From assembly GCA_046484975.1 (NCBI GenBank), contig JAWOHX010000053.1:1-19473 (forward strand): DNA of 19,473 nucleotides. Direction: 5' to 3'. This DNA comes from JAWOHX01 sp046484975. Its GTDB lineage: Bacteria; Bacillota; Clostridia; DUPQ01. Positions 1-8,196 of this stretch are shown here, piece by piece. The notes beneath the pieces are model-generated. The model saw only the letters and a program-made list of their open reading frames with translations, was not told the DNA's origin and did not search any database. How positions within the stretch are numbered: position 1 is the stretch's first letter; each line of letters opens with the position of its first letter. A program made the position numbers and the translations under genes.

Positions 1-244
1 GCTTTAAAAACCCCAGCTTCTCTCTGGCCATCCGTTCAATGTATTCCTGGGTGTCGGCTATCTCCAGGTCCTTCCTCAGACGGGTCTCTATCCTCTGCGC
101 ATCCTCCAGTTGAATCAGGAGATCCTGCTTCTGTTGCTTCTTTGCATCAATAATGGGCTGTTGCGAGACCAGCACATAGACGATATAGGAACAGAATGTG
201 ATTTTCCCCAGGAACATGAGGATGCCCAATATTTTTTTCTTCAT
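1..244 (-). CDS. Septum formation initiator (DivIC/FtsB-like), C-terminus cut by window edge
   Basis: Reading the minus strand from ATG at 244 gives 81 codons that run off the left edge. The protein has a short basic start (MKKK), one membrane segment at about residues 5-27, a Gln/Lys/Glu-rich coiled coil at about 33-64, and then YIERMAREKLGF at 68-79. That last motif is the hallmark of the DivIC/FtsB family, which are bitopic divisome proteins that link early and late cell-division components. The family is usually about 90-120 residues, so roughly the last 10-40 residues are missing. The SD is weak (AGGAC about 6 bases before ATG), but a near-consensus promoter lies just upstream. The gene is divergent from thyA. 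Family assignment is fairly secure; DivIC and FtsB cannot be told apart from this fragment. Confidence 0.82.
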   Translation of the reverse strand, partial: MKKKILGILMFLGKITFCSYIVYVLVSQQPIIDAKKQQKQDLLIQLEDAQRIETRLRKDLEIADTQEYIERMAREKLGFLK

Positions 245-279
245 TTGTGTGTCCTGTTGTTCTTTTGTAACTATATGGA

Positions 280-308
280 ATTATAGCATAAACAGCATGG
301 TATGGCAA
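280..308 (-). promoter_or_regulatory. Promoter of the divIC/ftsB-like gene
   Basis: On the minus strand, TTGCCA (308-303, 5/6 match to the -35 consensus) is followed by a 17-base spacer and a perfect TATAAT (285-280). TGC directly precedes the -10, an extended -10. The expected start is near 273, giving a leader of about 29 bases. This is the best sigma-A-type promoter in the window. Confidence 0.72.
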
Positions 309-311
309 GGT

Positions 312-340
312 TTGTCACGCCATCTCTTTTCTGATAATAT
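312..340 (+). promoter_or_regulatory. Promoter of thyA-folA
   Basis: TTGTCA (312-317, 5/6) is followed by a 17-base spacer and TAATAT (335-340, 4/6). An overlapping GATAAT (333-338, 5/6) sits at 15-base spacing. The start would be near 347, giving a leader under 30 bases that still contains the AAGGTGG SD at 361-367. The -35 lies 3 bases from the -35 of the opposing promoter. Confidence 0.55.
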
Positions 341-374
341 GTTCTTGATGATCAAAAGGAAAGGTGGACAGCCG

Positions 375-1205
375 ATGAGCCAGGCTGACAGGATTTTCAT
401 CGATATGTGCAGGGACATCCTTGCAAACGGGACCAGCTCTGAAGGGACTCCCGTGCGTCCCAGATGGGAGGATGGCTCCACGGCCCATACAATCAAGAAA
501 TTCGGCGTGGTGAACCGCTACGACCTGGGCAGGGAATTCCCTGCCCTGACCCAACGCCCCGTCCCCTTCCGGAACGCGGTGGACGAGATGCTCTGGATCT
601 GGCAGAAAAAGTCCAATGACGTGAATGAGCTGGGCAGCAGGATCTGGGATGCCTGGGCCGACGGGTCGGGTTCCATCGGCAAGGCTTACGGCTACCAGCT
701 GCGGCAGAAGCACAGGTACGCCGAAGGGATGTTCGACCAGGTGGACCGGATCCTCTACGATCTCAAGAACAATCCCGGCAGCCGGAGGATCCTGGCCAAC
801 ATGTACAACCACAGCGACCTTTCGGAAATGAGCCTGTATCCCTGCGCCTACAGCCTGACCCTCAACGTGGAGAAGGACCGCCTCCATGCGATCCTCAACC
901 AACGGTCCCAGGACGTGCTGGTTGCAAACGGCTGGAATATATGCCAGTATGCCGTCCTGGTCCACCTCTTCGCCCACGTGAGCGGCCTCAGGGCCGGGGA
1001 GCTTCTCCATGTCATCGCTGACGCCCATATCTATGACAGGCATGTCCCGCTGGTCCTTGAACTGATCGAAAGGCCCGTGTTTCCGGCCCCTGTCTTCCGG
1101 ATGAACCTGGAAAAAACGGATTTCTATTCCTTCACCCCGGAGGATTTCTCCCTGGAGGGATACCGGGCAGGAAAACAGGTCCGGCAGATTCCCGTGGCCG
1201 TATAG
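375..1205 (+). CDS. thyA: Thymidylate synthase
   Basis: A 276-residue protein that methylates dUMP to dTMP with 5,10-methylene-tetrahydrofolate. The catalytic cysteine is C157 in YPCAYS. The phosphate-binding arginine pair is SRRI (136-139), followed by the dUMP-binding QRSQD at 176-180, N188 in GWNICQY, and H218/Y220 in ADAHIYD. Its length is close to the 264-residue E. coli enzyme. The open frame extends upstream to 198, but I chose ATG 375 because an AAGGTGG SD lies 7 bases before it, because the longer version would run through the promoter at 312-340, and because the extra residues look non-homologous. folA follows 9 bases after the stop, with its SD overlapping the thyA stop codon, so the two are co-translated. 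Very secure. Confidence 0.96.
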   Translation: MSQADRIFIDMCRDILANGTSSEGTPVRPRWEDGSTAHTIKKFGVVNRYDLGREFPALTQRPVPFRNAVDEMLWIWQKKSNDVNELGSRIWDAWADGSGSIGKAYGYQLRQKHRYAEGMFDQVDRILYDLKNNPGSRRILANMYNHSDLSEMSLYPCAYSLTLNVEKDRLHAILNQRSQDVLVANGWNICQYAVLVHLFAHVSGLRAGELLHVIADAHIYDRHVPLVLELIERPVFPAPVFRMNLEKTDFYSFTPEDFSLEGYRAGKQVRQIPVAV

Positions 1206-1214
1206 GAGGTGCCC

Positions 1215-1712
1215 ATGAATCTTATCGTCGCAGTGGACCAGAACTGGGGAATCGGAAAAGACGGCAGGACGCCGTGGCACATCCCGGAGGACATGAAGTT
1301 CTTCCGGGAAACCACCCGTGGAGGAGTGCTTGTCATGGGCAGAAAGACCCTGGAATCCCTGCCTGGTGGCAATCCCCTGCCCGGGAGGGAAAACATCGTC
1401 TTTTCCAGGGACCCCTCCTTTTGCCATCCGGGAACCACGGTGGTGTCCGATGTGCCCCGGCTCATGTCGCTTCTCGACAAAAAGAACCCCGATACGGTCT
1501 TCGTCATCGGCGGGGAAAGCATATACAGGCTGTTGCTGAGCAAATGCAAGCGGGCTTATGTAACAAGGATCGAGGCGGTTTTCGAAACGGATGTGGGATT
1601 CCCATGCCTGGACGATGACCCCGACTGGCGGGTGGATATGGTCCATCCTCTGCAGCGCAGCAAAAGCGGGCATGCGTTCAGCATCCATGAATATGTCAAT
1701 ACTCAGATATAG
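1215..1712 (+). CDS. folA: Dihydrofolate reductase
   Basis: A 165-residue NADPH-dependent reductase that regenerates tetrahydrofolate from the dihydrofolate made by ThyA. It starts MNLIVAVDQNWGIGKDG, the usual first strand and Met20-type loop. W21 and the catalytic acid D26 lie in WHIPEDMKFF, MGRKT is at 41-45 and VIGGESIY at 97-104 (cofactor-binding glycines). ATG 1215 is preferred over an in-frame GTG at 1209 because the TAGGAGGT SD (1203-1210) would overlap that GTG. The last 10 bases overlap the end of the opposing sialidase-like gene. Very secure. Confidence 0.95.
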   Translation: MNLIVAVDQNWGIGKDGRTPWHIPEDMKFFRETTRGGVLVMGRKTLESLPGGNPLPGRENIVFSRDPSFCHPGTTVVSDVPRLMSLLDKKNPDTVFVIGGESIYRLLLSKCKRAYVTRIEAVFETDVGFPCLDDDPDWRVDMVHPLQRSKSGHAFSIHEYVNTQI

Positions 1713-3034
1713 GTGACACGGTGGAACGTGATCTGGTTGGAGTCATGGTAGTTCAACGCCCCGTTCAACGCGGTTCTTGAGACATAGAATATCTCGTTTC
1801 CGTGGAATACGAAATCAACATACTGGAAGCCCACTTTCTCCCTGTCTTCATGCCAGGACTTGTTCTCGTAATCCAAAAGTGTTTTTTCAATGCCCCAGTG
1901 TTCCGTATCCACAGAAGACATGAGGACAAGGGTGTTCCTTCTCCCAGGGTGGTTCTCATCCGCCCGGTTGGCGATGGTCCAATACTTTCCTGTCCTTTCA
2001 TCATGATAAACATTGAATTTGGAATTGTTGCCATGGAAATCAATGACTTTTCCAAAGGAAAGCTTGTCCCTGTCTGCGAAAAGGAAGATGGCCTTCCCAT
2101 AGGAGGGCTGGCATCCGGTGGTCTGGTAACGCAGCAGGTTGATCAGCCTGCCGTCGGGTCGCGCCAGGATGTTCCCTTCAAGCAGCCCTCCGGATTCTCC
2201 GGAGACCGCGCCTTCCCAAGCCGTATCGTATGGCAGAAAGGCTGAGACCTCCCAGTTCTTTCCGTCGGAGATGTCCAGGTTTTCATCCACGGATATCAAA
2301 CCGGAAGCATGGCCTTTCAGGCTCCATGCCCCGTAATCCAACGCCGTCCAGAGCCTGCCCCCGTGGCTGAGCACGGGCATTGGCCCCTTGTGGGGGCCTC
2401 CAATCACGTTGTCCCCGCCTTTCAAGATCAAGGAAGGCCTGCCCCATGTGCTTCCCCCGTCATTTGACCGGATGATGGTCAAATCCCCGTATTCCCTGCT
2501 GTTGCACAGCATGTACAGTGTGTCCCTGTGCACGAAAAGCTTCCCCCAGAAGCAGGGCTGCAGGCAAGCCAGGGACCGCCATGTCTTCCCCTGGTCTGTG
2601 GAATGGAACAGGAGGGTGGTGTCCTGCCTGCAGTCACGGAAGAAGATATCATGGGAGACGATGAGCCTGTCCCGGAACTCTACGATGGAGGGGCTTGCAG
2701 GACACATCCCTGAGGGCATGTAGGTCTTGTCCTCCGGGTGAATGTAGTTCACAACGGTCCCGGGGACCTCCCCGCATCGGAAGAGCCTGGTCCTGGACTG
2801 TCGCCCGTCCTTTGTCAGGGCCCTGACTTCGTAATCCACACCGTCCTTCAGCCCGGTCATCCGATGGAGCCCGTCCTGGATGTGTTTTGTCCGGATGCTC
2901 CTCAGGCTCAACCCTTCCCCATGGACAAGGAAAGACACCTCATCCCCGGCATCCTGGACCTCCAGGTCCAGCTGTCCGCTGCCCGGGGCAAGCCTGACAA
3001 TCTTCACTCCGCCCGTTCCTTCAGGTCCATCCAT
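1703..3034 (-). CDS. Sialidase-like beta-propeller protein with N-terminal beta domain
   Basis: A 443-residue protein with two clear Asp boxes, STDQGKTW (145-152) and SNDGGSTW (190-197), marking the BNR/sialidase six-bladed propeller fold. Residues 1 to about 90 look like a small beta-sandwich before the propeller begins near SGMCPASPSIV. E287 in LLEGNI lies at a position rich in conserved Glu in related exo-sialidase-like families. No signal peptide is seen, so it probably acts in the cytoplasm. A GGAGGAGG SD lies about 10 bases before ATG 3034, inside the 3' end of the upstream ABC-F gene, and the two genes overlap by 31 bases. True sialidase activity is uncertain, since many proteins of this fold cleave other glycans or are not hydrolases. 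Similarity to the 17398-18453 protein is only fold-level. Confidence 0.75.
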   Translation of the reverse strand: MDGPEGTGGVKIVRLAPGSGQLDLEVQDAGDEVSFLVHGEGLSLRSIRTKHIQDGLHRMTGLKDGVDYEVRALTKDGRQSRTRLFRCGEVPGTVVNYIHPEDKTYMPSGMCPASPSIVEFRDRLIVSHDIFFRDCRQDTTLLFHSTDQGKTWRSLACLQPCFWGKLFVHRDTLYMLCNSREYGDLTIIRSNDGGSTWGRPSLILKGGDNVIGGPHKGPMPVLSHGGRLWTALDYGAWSLKGHASGLISVDENLDISDGKNWEVSAFLPYDTAWEGAVSGESGGLLEGNILARPDGRLINLLRYQTTGCQPSYGKAIFLFADRDKLSFGKVIDFHGNNSKFNVYHDERTGKYWTIANRADENHPGRRNTLVLMSSVDTEHWGIEKTLLDYENKSWHEDREKVGFQYVDFVFHGNEIFYVSRTALNGALNYHDSNQITFHRVTYI

Positions 3035-4857
3035 CTTTGATATGCCTCCTCCAGTTTGTCCGATAATTCATCCCTTTCCCGTCCCCGTTTTGTCAGCAGG
3101 GCATAGTCCGAGGGATTCTCCTCCATCTCCCTGTCTGTCTCGGCAAGCTTTTCCTCAAGTTGGGAGATGTTTTTTTCCGCTTCCCGGAGTTCCACCAGGA
3201 TCCTTCTTTTCTCTGCCCCCTTGTCCTTCACGGCGGCAACGGTCTTCGACACCTTGATGGGTTCCTTTTCCCTTGCCTTGGCATAGAGGGTATAATTCCC
3301 TTCCGTGGCCACAAGGCCTCCGTCGGTCACCTCGAAAATCCTCTTTGCGAATTTGTTGATGGAATGCCTGTCGTGGGAAATGAAGACCATGGTTCCCCGG
3401 AACAGGGAAATGGCTTCCTCCAGTTCCTCCCTGGAAGGGATGTCCAGATGATTGGTGGGTTCGTCCAGCACCAGCAGGTTGACATCGCTCTGCATCTGAA
3501 GCAGGAGCCGCAGCCTGCTTTTTTCCCCTCCCGACAGGATGCTGATCTTCTTGAATACGTCATCCCCCCTGAAAAGATATTTTCCCAGCAGGTTCCTGGC
3601 GGAGGGCACCATCAGCTTCAGTGTGTCACAGACTTCCTCCAGGACAGTTTTTTCCGGATGCTCGAATGCCACATCCTGCTCCAGGTAGGCAACCTTCATC
3701 CCCTTCCCCATGCGGATCATACCCCCGTCAGGGTCCTCCATGCCCATGATCAGCCGGACCAGGGTGCTTTTACCGGCCCCGTTGGGACCAATGACACCCA
3801 CCCGGTCCCCGGATCGCACCAGGAAGGTGACATCCCTGAGAACGACCTTGTCCCCGTATCTTTTGGACAGGTTCTCCGCCCTGAAAACCTCCTTGGAAGA
3901 GTTCCGGCTTTCAGAAAATGAAAAACTCAAGCTCTTCTCGTCCACCGGCCTTTGGGCCGGATCCATCCGTTCCATCCTTTTTTCCAGGTTCAATGCCCTC
4001 TTGATGCTGATCTCGGTGCCATAGCTCCTCATCCGCCTGGCGGTCTCCGTGAGCCGGGCGATCTCCCTCTGCTGGCGCTCGTACAGCTTCAGGTCCCTCT
4101 CCTTTTCCTGTTCCCGCTGCAGCAGGTAGGCATCATAGTTTCCGTTGTAAGCCTGGGCCTTATGGAATTTCAGTTCCACAACCTTTTGGGCGGTATTGTT
4201 GATGAAGGTCCGGTCATGTGAAATATACAGGACCGTCCCCTTGTATTCGAAGATGTATTTCTCCAGCCATTCGCAGGCCTTCATGTCCAGGTGGTTGGTT
4301 GGCTCGTCCAACAGCAGAATGTCCGGATTCATGAGCAGGGCTTTTCCAAGCATCACCATGGTCTTTTCCCCGCCGCTCAGATTCTGGAACTGGTTTTCGC
4401 AGACCTCCTGCGGAATGCCCAGACCGGTGATGATCCTGTTGAGCTTTTCCCCGGTGTTGTATCCTCCCATGAACTCGTATTTCTCATGCAGGCGCCCGTA
4501 CTCCCCCACCACCAGCCTGTCTTCGGGATGTTCCCTCATTGTCTTTTCAAGGACCAGCATTTGCTTATGGACATCCGCCAGGCTCTCAAAAGCGCTTTTC
4601 AGGATGTCCACGCTTATGATGTTCTGGACATCCTCGTGGGTCTGTTTCAGGAAGGAAACGGTCAGGTCTTTCCGTATGCCAACCTGTCCTTCATAATCAC
4701 ATACCCCGGCGATGATGTTGAAAACCGTGGTTTTCCCGGAACCGTTCCTGCCGATGAGGGCGACCTTCTGGTTTTGATGTATCTCAAAAGAAACCCCGTC
4801 CAGCACCAGCCGGTCCCCGAAGCTTTTCCTCACATCCCTGAAATCGATCACACCCAT
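3004..4857 (-). CDS. ABC-F family ATPase (ribosome-associated, no membrane domain)
   Basis: A 617-residue soluble protein with two ABC ATPase domains in one chain. Walker A motifs are GRNGSGKT (36-43) and GPNGAGKS (357-364), signatures are LSGGEK (160-165 and 442-447), and DEPTNHLD follows each Walker B. An arm-like insert sits in domain 1, the linker runs about 245-325 (charged, helical), and a coiled-coil tail runs about 547-617. ABC-F proteins act at the ribosomal E site as translation factors or antibiotic-protection factors; which one applies here cannot be told. The frame extends to 4908, but a TATAAT at 4897-4892 would put the transcript start after the two upstream ATGs, so ATG 4857 (start of MGVIDFRDVRKSFG) is preferred. 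Its SD is weak. It is followed by the sialidase-like gene. Confidence 0.9.
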   Translation of the reverse strand: MGVIDFRDVRKSFGDRLVLDGVSFEIHQNQKVALIGRNGSGKTTVFNIIAGVCDYEGQVGIRKDLTVSFLKQTHEDVQNIISVDILKSAFESLADVHKQMLVLEKTMREHPEDRLVVGEYGRLHEKYEFMGGYNTGEKLNRIITGLGIPQEVCENQFQNLSGGEKTMVMLGKALLMNPDILLLDEPTNHLDMKACEWLEKYIFEYKGTVLYISHDRTFINNTAQKVVELKFHKAQAYNGNYDAYLLQREQEKERDLKLYERQQREIARLTETARRMRSYGTEISIKRALNLEKRMERMDPAQRPVDEKSLSFSFSESRNSSKEVFRAENLSKRYGDKVVLRDVTFLVRSGDRVGVIGPNGAGKSTLVRLIMGMEDPDGGMIRMGKGMKVAYLEQDVAFEHPEKTVLEEVCDTLKLMVPSARNLLGKYLFRGDDVFKKISILSGGEKSRLRLLLQMQSDVNLLVLDEPTNHLDIPSREELEEAISLFRGTMVFISHDRHSINKFAKRIFEVTDGGLVATEGNYTLYAKAREKEPIKVSKTVAAVKDKGAEKRRILVELREAEKNISQLEEKLAETDREMEENPSDYALLTKRGRERDELSDKLEEAYQRWMDLKERAE

Positions 4858-4891
4858 GTGCCAGGCCTGCCTTCTGCCATTGTTTCTTCCC

Positions 4892-4897
4892 ATTATA
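4892..4897 (-). promoter_or_regulatory. -10 element for the ABC-F gene
   Basis: A perfect TATAAT on the minus strand lies 35 bases before ATG 4857. No convincing -35 sits 16-18 bases upstream, so activity would rest on the -10 alone. Its place inside the extended reading frame argues for the shorter protein. Confidence 0.4.
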
Positions 4898-4924
4898 CTA
4901 TAAACCATATCATTTCAGCACGGA

Positions 4925-4930
4925 TATGAT
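4925..4930 (+). promoter_or_regulatory. Possible -10 element for the GH4 gene
   Basis: TATGAT (5/6) lies 41 bases before the GH4 start, with a purine-rich leader and a GGAGGT SD at 4956-4961. No good -35 is visible, so the promoter may need an activator or may not be real. The rest of 4858-4971 holds nothing else recognisable. Confidence 0.3.
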
Positions 4931-4971
4931 AAAATCAATGGGAGTGAAGAATGATGGAGGTCTGAGGAAAA

Positions 4972-6321
4972 ATGAGTTTCAAAATCGCATTCATCGGGGC
5001 GGGGAGCATCGGTTTCACAAGAAAGCTGCTTAGCGACATCCTGACGGTTCCGGAATTCCGGGACATCGAGGTGGCTTTCACGGACATCAACGAGAAGAAT
5101 CTTGAAATGGTGGCCAGCCTCTGCCAGAGGGACATCGTGGCCAACGGCCTGGACATCCAGATCCAATGGACCCTGGACCGCAGGCAGGCTCTGGAAAACG
5201 CCCGGTATGTGTTCAATGTGGTGCGGATCGGAGGTCTGGAAGCCTTCGGGATGGATGTGGGCATCCCGTTGAAATACGGTGTCGACCAGTGCGTGGGGGA
5301 CACCCTCTGTGCGGGAGGCATCATGTACGGGCAGCGGGGTATCCCGGCCATCCTGGATTTCTGCCGGGACATCCGGGAAGTCTGTGAAAAAAACGCATTG
5401 TTGCTGAATTACGCCAATCCCAATGCCATGATGACCTGGGCGGCCAACCTGTACGGAGGGGTCCCCACCGTCGGCCTGTGCCACGGCGTCCAGGGAGGGC
5501 ACCGCATCATTGCTGATGCCCTCGGCCTGAAGAAAGAGGAAGTGGACATCGTCTGTGCGGGCATCAACCACCAGACCTGGTACATCCGCATTGCCCACAA
5601 GGGAAAAGACATGAACCCCCTGCTCCTGGAGGCATTGAGGAATCATGAGGTGTACCGGGAAACGGAGAAGGTCCGCATCGACATGATGGAGCGTTTCGGC
5701 TTTTTCAGCACCGAATCCAACGGTCATCTGAGTGAATACGTGGCCTGGTACAGGAAGCGCCCGGAGGAAATCAAGGAATGGATCAGCCTCAGGGAATGGA
5801 TCCACGGGGAAACCGGTGGATACCTGCGGGTCTGCACCGAAAGAAGGAACTGGTTCGAAACGGATTTCCCGAAATGGATGGAGGAAGAGCCCCCCTCTTT
5901 CTCGGAGGAGAACAGGAGCGAGGAGCACGGTTCCCATATCCTGGAGGGACTGGAGACCGGAAGGGTCTACCGGGGGCATTTCAACGTGGTGAACAACGGT
6001 TGCATTGCCAATCTTCCTGCGGACGCCATCGTGGAGGTCCCGGGTTATGTGGATGCCAATGGCATGAACATCCCTGCAGTGGGGGACCTTCCCCTTGGGT
6101 GTGCGGCCGTCTGCAACGCCAGCATCGCCGTCCAGCGCCTGTCGGTGGAAGCTGCGGTCCACGGGGATGCCTTCCTTCTGAAACAGGCCATCCTCCTCGA
6201 CCCGCTGACGGGGGCCGTGTTGAATCCTCCCGAGGTCTGGAAGCTTGCGGACGAGATGCTCCTGGCCCAGAAGCAATGGCTGCCCCAGTACGCCGGATAC
6301 ATCAAGACATTGAAATATTGA
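4972..6321 (+). CDS. Glycoside hydrolase family 4 (alpha-galactosidase / alpha-galacturonidase type)
   Basis: A 449-residue protein of the NAD-dependent GH4 family, which cleaves glycosides by transient oxidation at C3 with a bound divalent metal. The N-terminal nucleotide fold carries GAGSIGF (9-15). NYANPN (146-151), CHGV (C170) and GINHQ (H200) supply the expected substrate, metal Cys and metal His positions, and STESNGHLSEY (246-256) is typical of the galactoside/uronide clades. Length matches the family (430-480). There is no signal peptide; it is cytoplasmic. Galactose, galacturonate and glucuronate specificity cannot be separated from motifs alone, although the neighbouring lyase makes a uronide plausible. 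A double SD (GGAGGT and GAGGAAA) precedes ATG 4972. Followed by a palindromic terminator. Confidence 0.9.
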   Translation: MSFKIAFIGAGSIGFTRKLLSDILTVPEFRDIEVAFTDINEKNLEMVASLCQRDIVANGLDIQIQWTLDRRQALENARYVFNVVRIGGLEAFGMDVGIPLKYGVDQCVGDTLCAGGIMYGQRGIPAILDFCRDIREVCEKNALLLNYANPNAMMTWAANLYGGVPTVGLCHGVQGGHRIIADALGLKKEEVDIVCAGINHQTWYIRIAHKGKDMNPLLLEALRNHEVYRETEKVRIDMMERFGFFSTESNGHLSEYVAWYRKRPEEIKEWISLREWIHGETGGYLRVCTERRNWFETDFPKWMEEEPPSFSEENRSEEHGSHILEGLETGRVYRGHFNVVNNGCIANLPADAIVEVPGYVDANGMNIPAVGDLPLGCAAVCNASIAVQRLSVEAAVHGDAFLLKQAILLDPLTGAVLNPPEVWKLADEMLLAQKQWLPQYAGYIKTLKY

Positions 6322-6335
6322 TGGAGAGCAGGATG

Positions 6336-6365
6336 AGGCCGCCGGGTACCCGGCGGCCTTATTTC
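6336..6365. terminator. Palindromic terminator between GH4 and heparinase genes
   Basis: Positions 6336-6359 form a perfect 24-base palindrome: two arms built from GGCCGCCGGG around a GTAC centre. On the plus strand it is followed by a short T-rich TTATTT, so it best serves the GH4 gene. On the minus strand no T tract follows, so ending of the heparinase transcript here would be weaker. It fills the 42-base gap between the two converging stops. Confidence 0.7.
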
Positions 6366-8196
6366 ATAGCGGCAGGCATTGGTAGGTGGCGTCGAACAAG
6401 GTCTTCTCCCCTTTCCTTCTCACCATGACCCCTTTTCTGCGCACTTCCCGGCTGGCGGTATAGCTGTTGAAGAAAAAAACCTCGGTGTTCGGCTCTTCTT
6501 TCATGGAGAGCCGGATGTTTTTATCGGCGTGGATGAAATCCAGATGCCAGTCCCCGTCGGGTTCAAACCTCTGGATCTCGAAAAGATGCTGATAGCCTTC
6601 TTCTGTCCCGAGGCTGTCCACCGGTGCCGTGGGATACGGGCAGAGCAACTCCCCGGTGCAGTAGAAAAACCAGTCCATGGTATATTCCCCCCAGCCCCGC
6701 ACCAGGAACCTGTCAAAGACAAGGTTCTCCCTGACCTCCAGGGACCTTTCATAATCCACCGCCTCATAGACGGCCTTTGCCTTGGCCCTGATCATGTTTT
6801 TCTTTTCGTCGTATTCCTCCACGACACCCCGGGGGAGGCTCATCCTGTACTGGTCCCTGCCGTCCACGGCCACGGTGTTGTGGGCGATGGTCTTCCTCTG
6901 CCATTCCACAAACAGGGGCGAGGCGTATCCACCGTTGCCAATGTCGTAGGACACCACATCCCCCGCAAAGGAAATCTCCAGGTTCATCACATCCGGATGC
7001 CTGTGGAGATGGGTCAGCAGTCCGTACTTGAAGAACACCTCCGTGGTTTTGTCCCGGAGCATGGCGGTGCAGGAATCGGGGTTGTTCACTGTCTTATACA
7101 CCTCTGTCCCGGTCTTTCCCGGATGGCGGTTGAACAAAAGCCTGGTGAATCCCCCCTCCGACGGCTGATCCATGTAGAAGGTGCCGCAGAGATCCTTGAA
7201 ACGGGGGTTGTCGAACAACACGGCTGCATACTCATAATGGGGCCTGTACATGTCGATGGTGAGAAGTGGATGGGCGTCATTTGGATTGGGGAGCCTGCGG
7301 TTGGAGAACATCATTTTAAGCGGATACTCAAACATGCGTTCCACCGTCTTCATGATGTCGGGGCTTTCCGGGATGACAAACCCTCTCCTGGCCATGATAT
7401 AGAGCAGGTAGGCAATGGGCTGCAGGGTGTAGAAATGGTAATGCATGGACCCCTCGTACCACATCCCCTCTTCGGTTACGCCTTTCTCCAACTGGTCCAG
7501 GATCCCGAATTGGCTGTAAAAGCCCTTTTCAATGTGCTCCTGCCTGCCGAAGAACACGCCGATCATGGCCTGGGCGCACTTGATCCAGACCGGGATGTTG
7601 TAGATCCTGTTGGCAAAAAAGTCGAAAAGGTCGGCTTCCCTGCTGAACAGTTTCATATAAAGGGCATCCAGTTCCTCCCGGTTGAAATTCTGATGGACCA
7701 TGTCCATTCCCAGGATGATGGTCATCATCCCCACCGCATCGTCCAGATGCTGGTTCTGGATCTTCCCCTCGAACCGCTTGGCAGGAGGGTCGCACACAAA
7801 CTCATCATAATTCTCCGCATAGAACCAGAGGACCTTTTTGATATGCCGAATGTATTTTTCGTCTTTTTCAATATTGTAGGCAACGGCACTGTTGTAGACA
7901 CTGGCGTTGGCATGCCCGCGGTACATGTTGTTCCATGCCCTGGTCAATGTCTCTCCCCTGTTCACCTGCCCGCACACGGAGCAGACATGCTCCGTGCTGT
8001 CATCAATGTTGAAGATAAGGCGGCCGTCGCATTTCCCGCAATTGTAATGGTGGAACCAGCCTGCCACCCTGGACGGATGGTCCTCGTAGTTGTCGATGAA
8101 CTTGTCCAGCTGCTCTCGCGTCTCCGAGTACAGCCTGCCGGCCCAGGGTTGTCCGTTGATTGTCTCATGGATGATTTTCCAGTCGATGGTCTTCAT
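6364..8196 (-). CDS. Heparinase II/III family polysaccharide lyase-like protein
   Basis: A 610-residue protein with the two-part layout of heparinase II/III-like lyases: an alpha-helical toroid at about 80-370 and a C-terminal beta-sandwich containing HNTVAVDGRDQ (439-449). Candidate catalytic residues are N148/H150 (QNQHLDD), Y247 with H252/H254 (MWYEGSMHYHF), and H396/H400 with N405. Two CxxC pairs, C53/C56 and C72/C75, form a probable zinc ribbon in the N-terminal part. The family splits uronate-containing glycans by beta-elimination. There is no signal peptide, so it would act on imported oligosaccharides. Its ATG overlaps the upstream SDR stop by 4 bases (ATGA), with an AGGAGA SD. Substrate (alginate, glycosaminoglycan, other) is not predictable from sequence. 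Confidence 0.86.
   Translation of the reverse strand: MKTIDWKIIHETINGQPWAGRLYSETREQLDKFIDNYEDHPSRVAGWFHHYNCGKCDGRLIFNIDDSTEHVCSVCGQVNRGETLTRAWNNMYRGHANASVYNSAVAYNIEKDEKYIRHIKKVLWFYAENYDEFVCDPPAKRFEGKIQNQHLDDAVGMMTIILGMDMVHQNFNREELDALYMKLFSREADLFDFFANRIYNIPVWIKCAQAMIGVFFGRQEHIEKGFYSQFGILDQLEKGVTEEGMWYEGSMHYHFYTLQPIAYLLYIMARRGFVIPESPDIMKTVERMFEYPLKMMFSNRRLPNPNDAHPLLTIDMYRPHYEYAAVLFDNPRFKDLCGTFYMDQPSEGGFTRLLFNRHPGKTGTEVYKTVNNPDSCTAMLRDKTTEVFFKYGLLTHLHRHPDVMNLEISFAGDVVSYDIGNGGYASPLFVEWQRKTIAHNTVAVDGRDQYRMSLPRGVVEEYDEKKNMIRAKAKAVYEAVDYERSLEVRENLVFDRFLVRGWGEYTMDWFFYCTGELLCPYPTAPVDSLGTEEGYQHLFEIQRFEPDGDWHLDFIHADKNIRLSMKEEPNTEVFFFNSYTASREVRRKGVMVRRKGEKTLFDATYQCLPL

Noticed and set aside
198..374. Extended N-terminus for thyA
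   Set aside because: It covers the promoter region and lacks an SD, while ATG 375 has one and begins the homologous part.
315..1688. Open frame of 457 codons on the minus strand across thyA and folA
   Set aside because: It is antisense to two certain genes and carries no motif.
4915..6276. Open frame of 453 codons on the minus strand
   Set aside because: It is the antisense shadow of the GH4 gene; no domain pattern.
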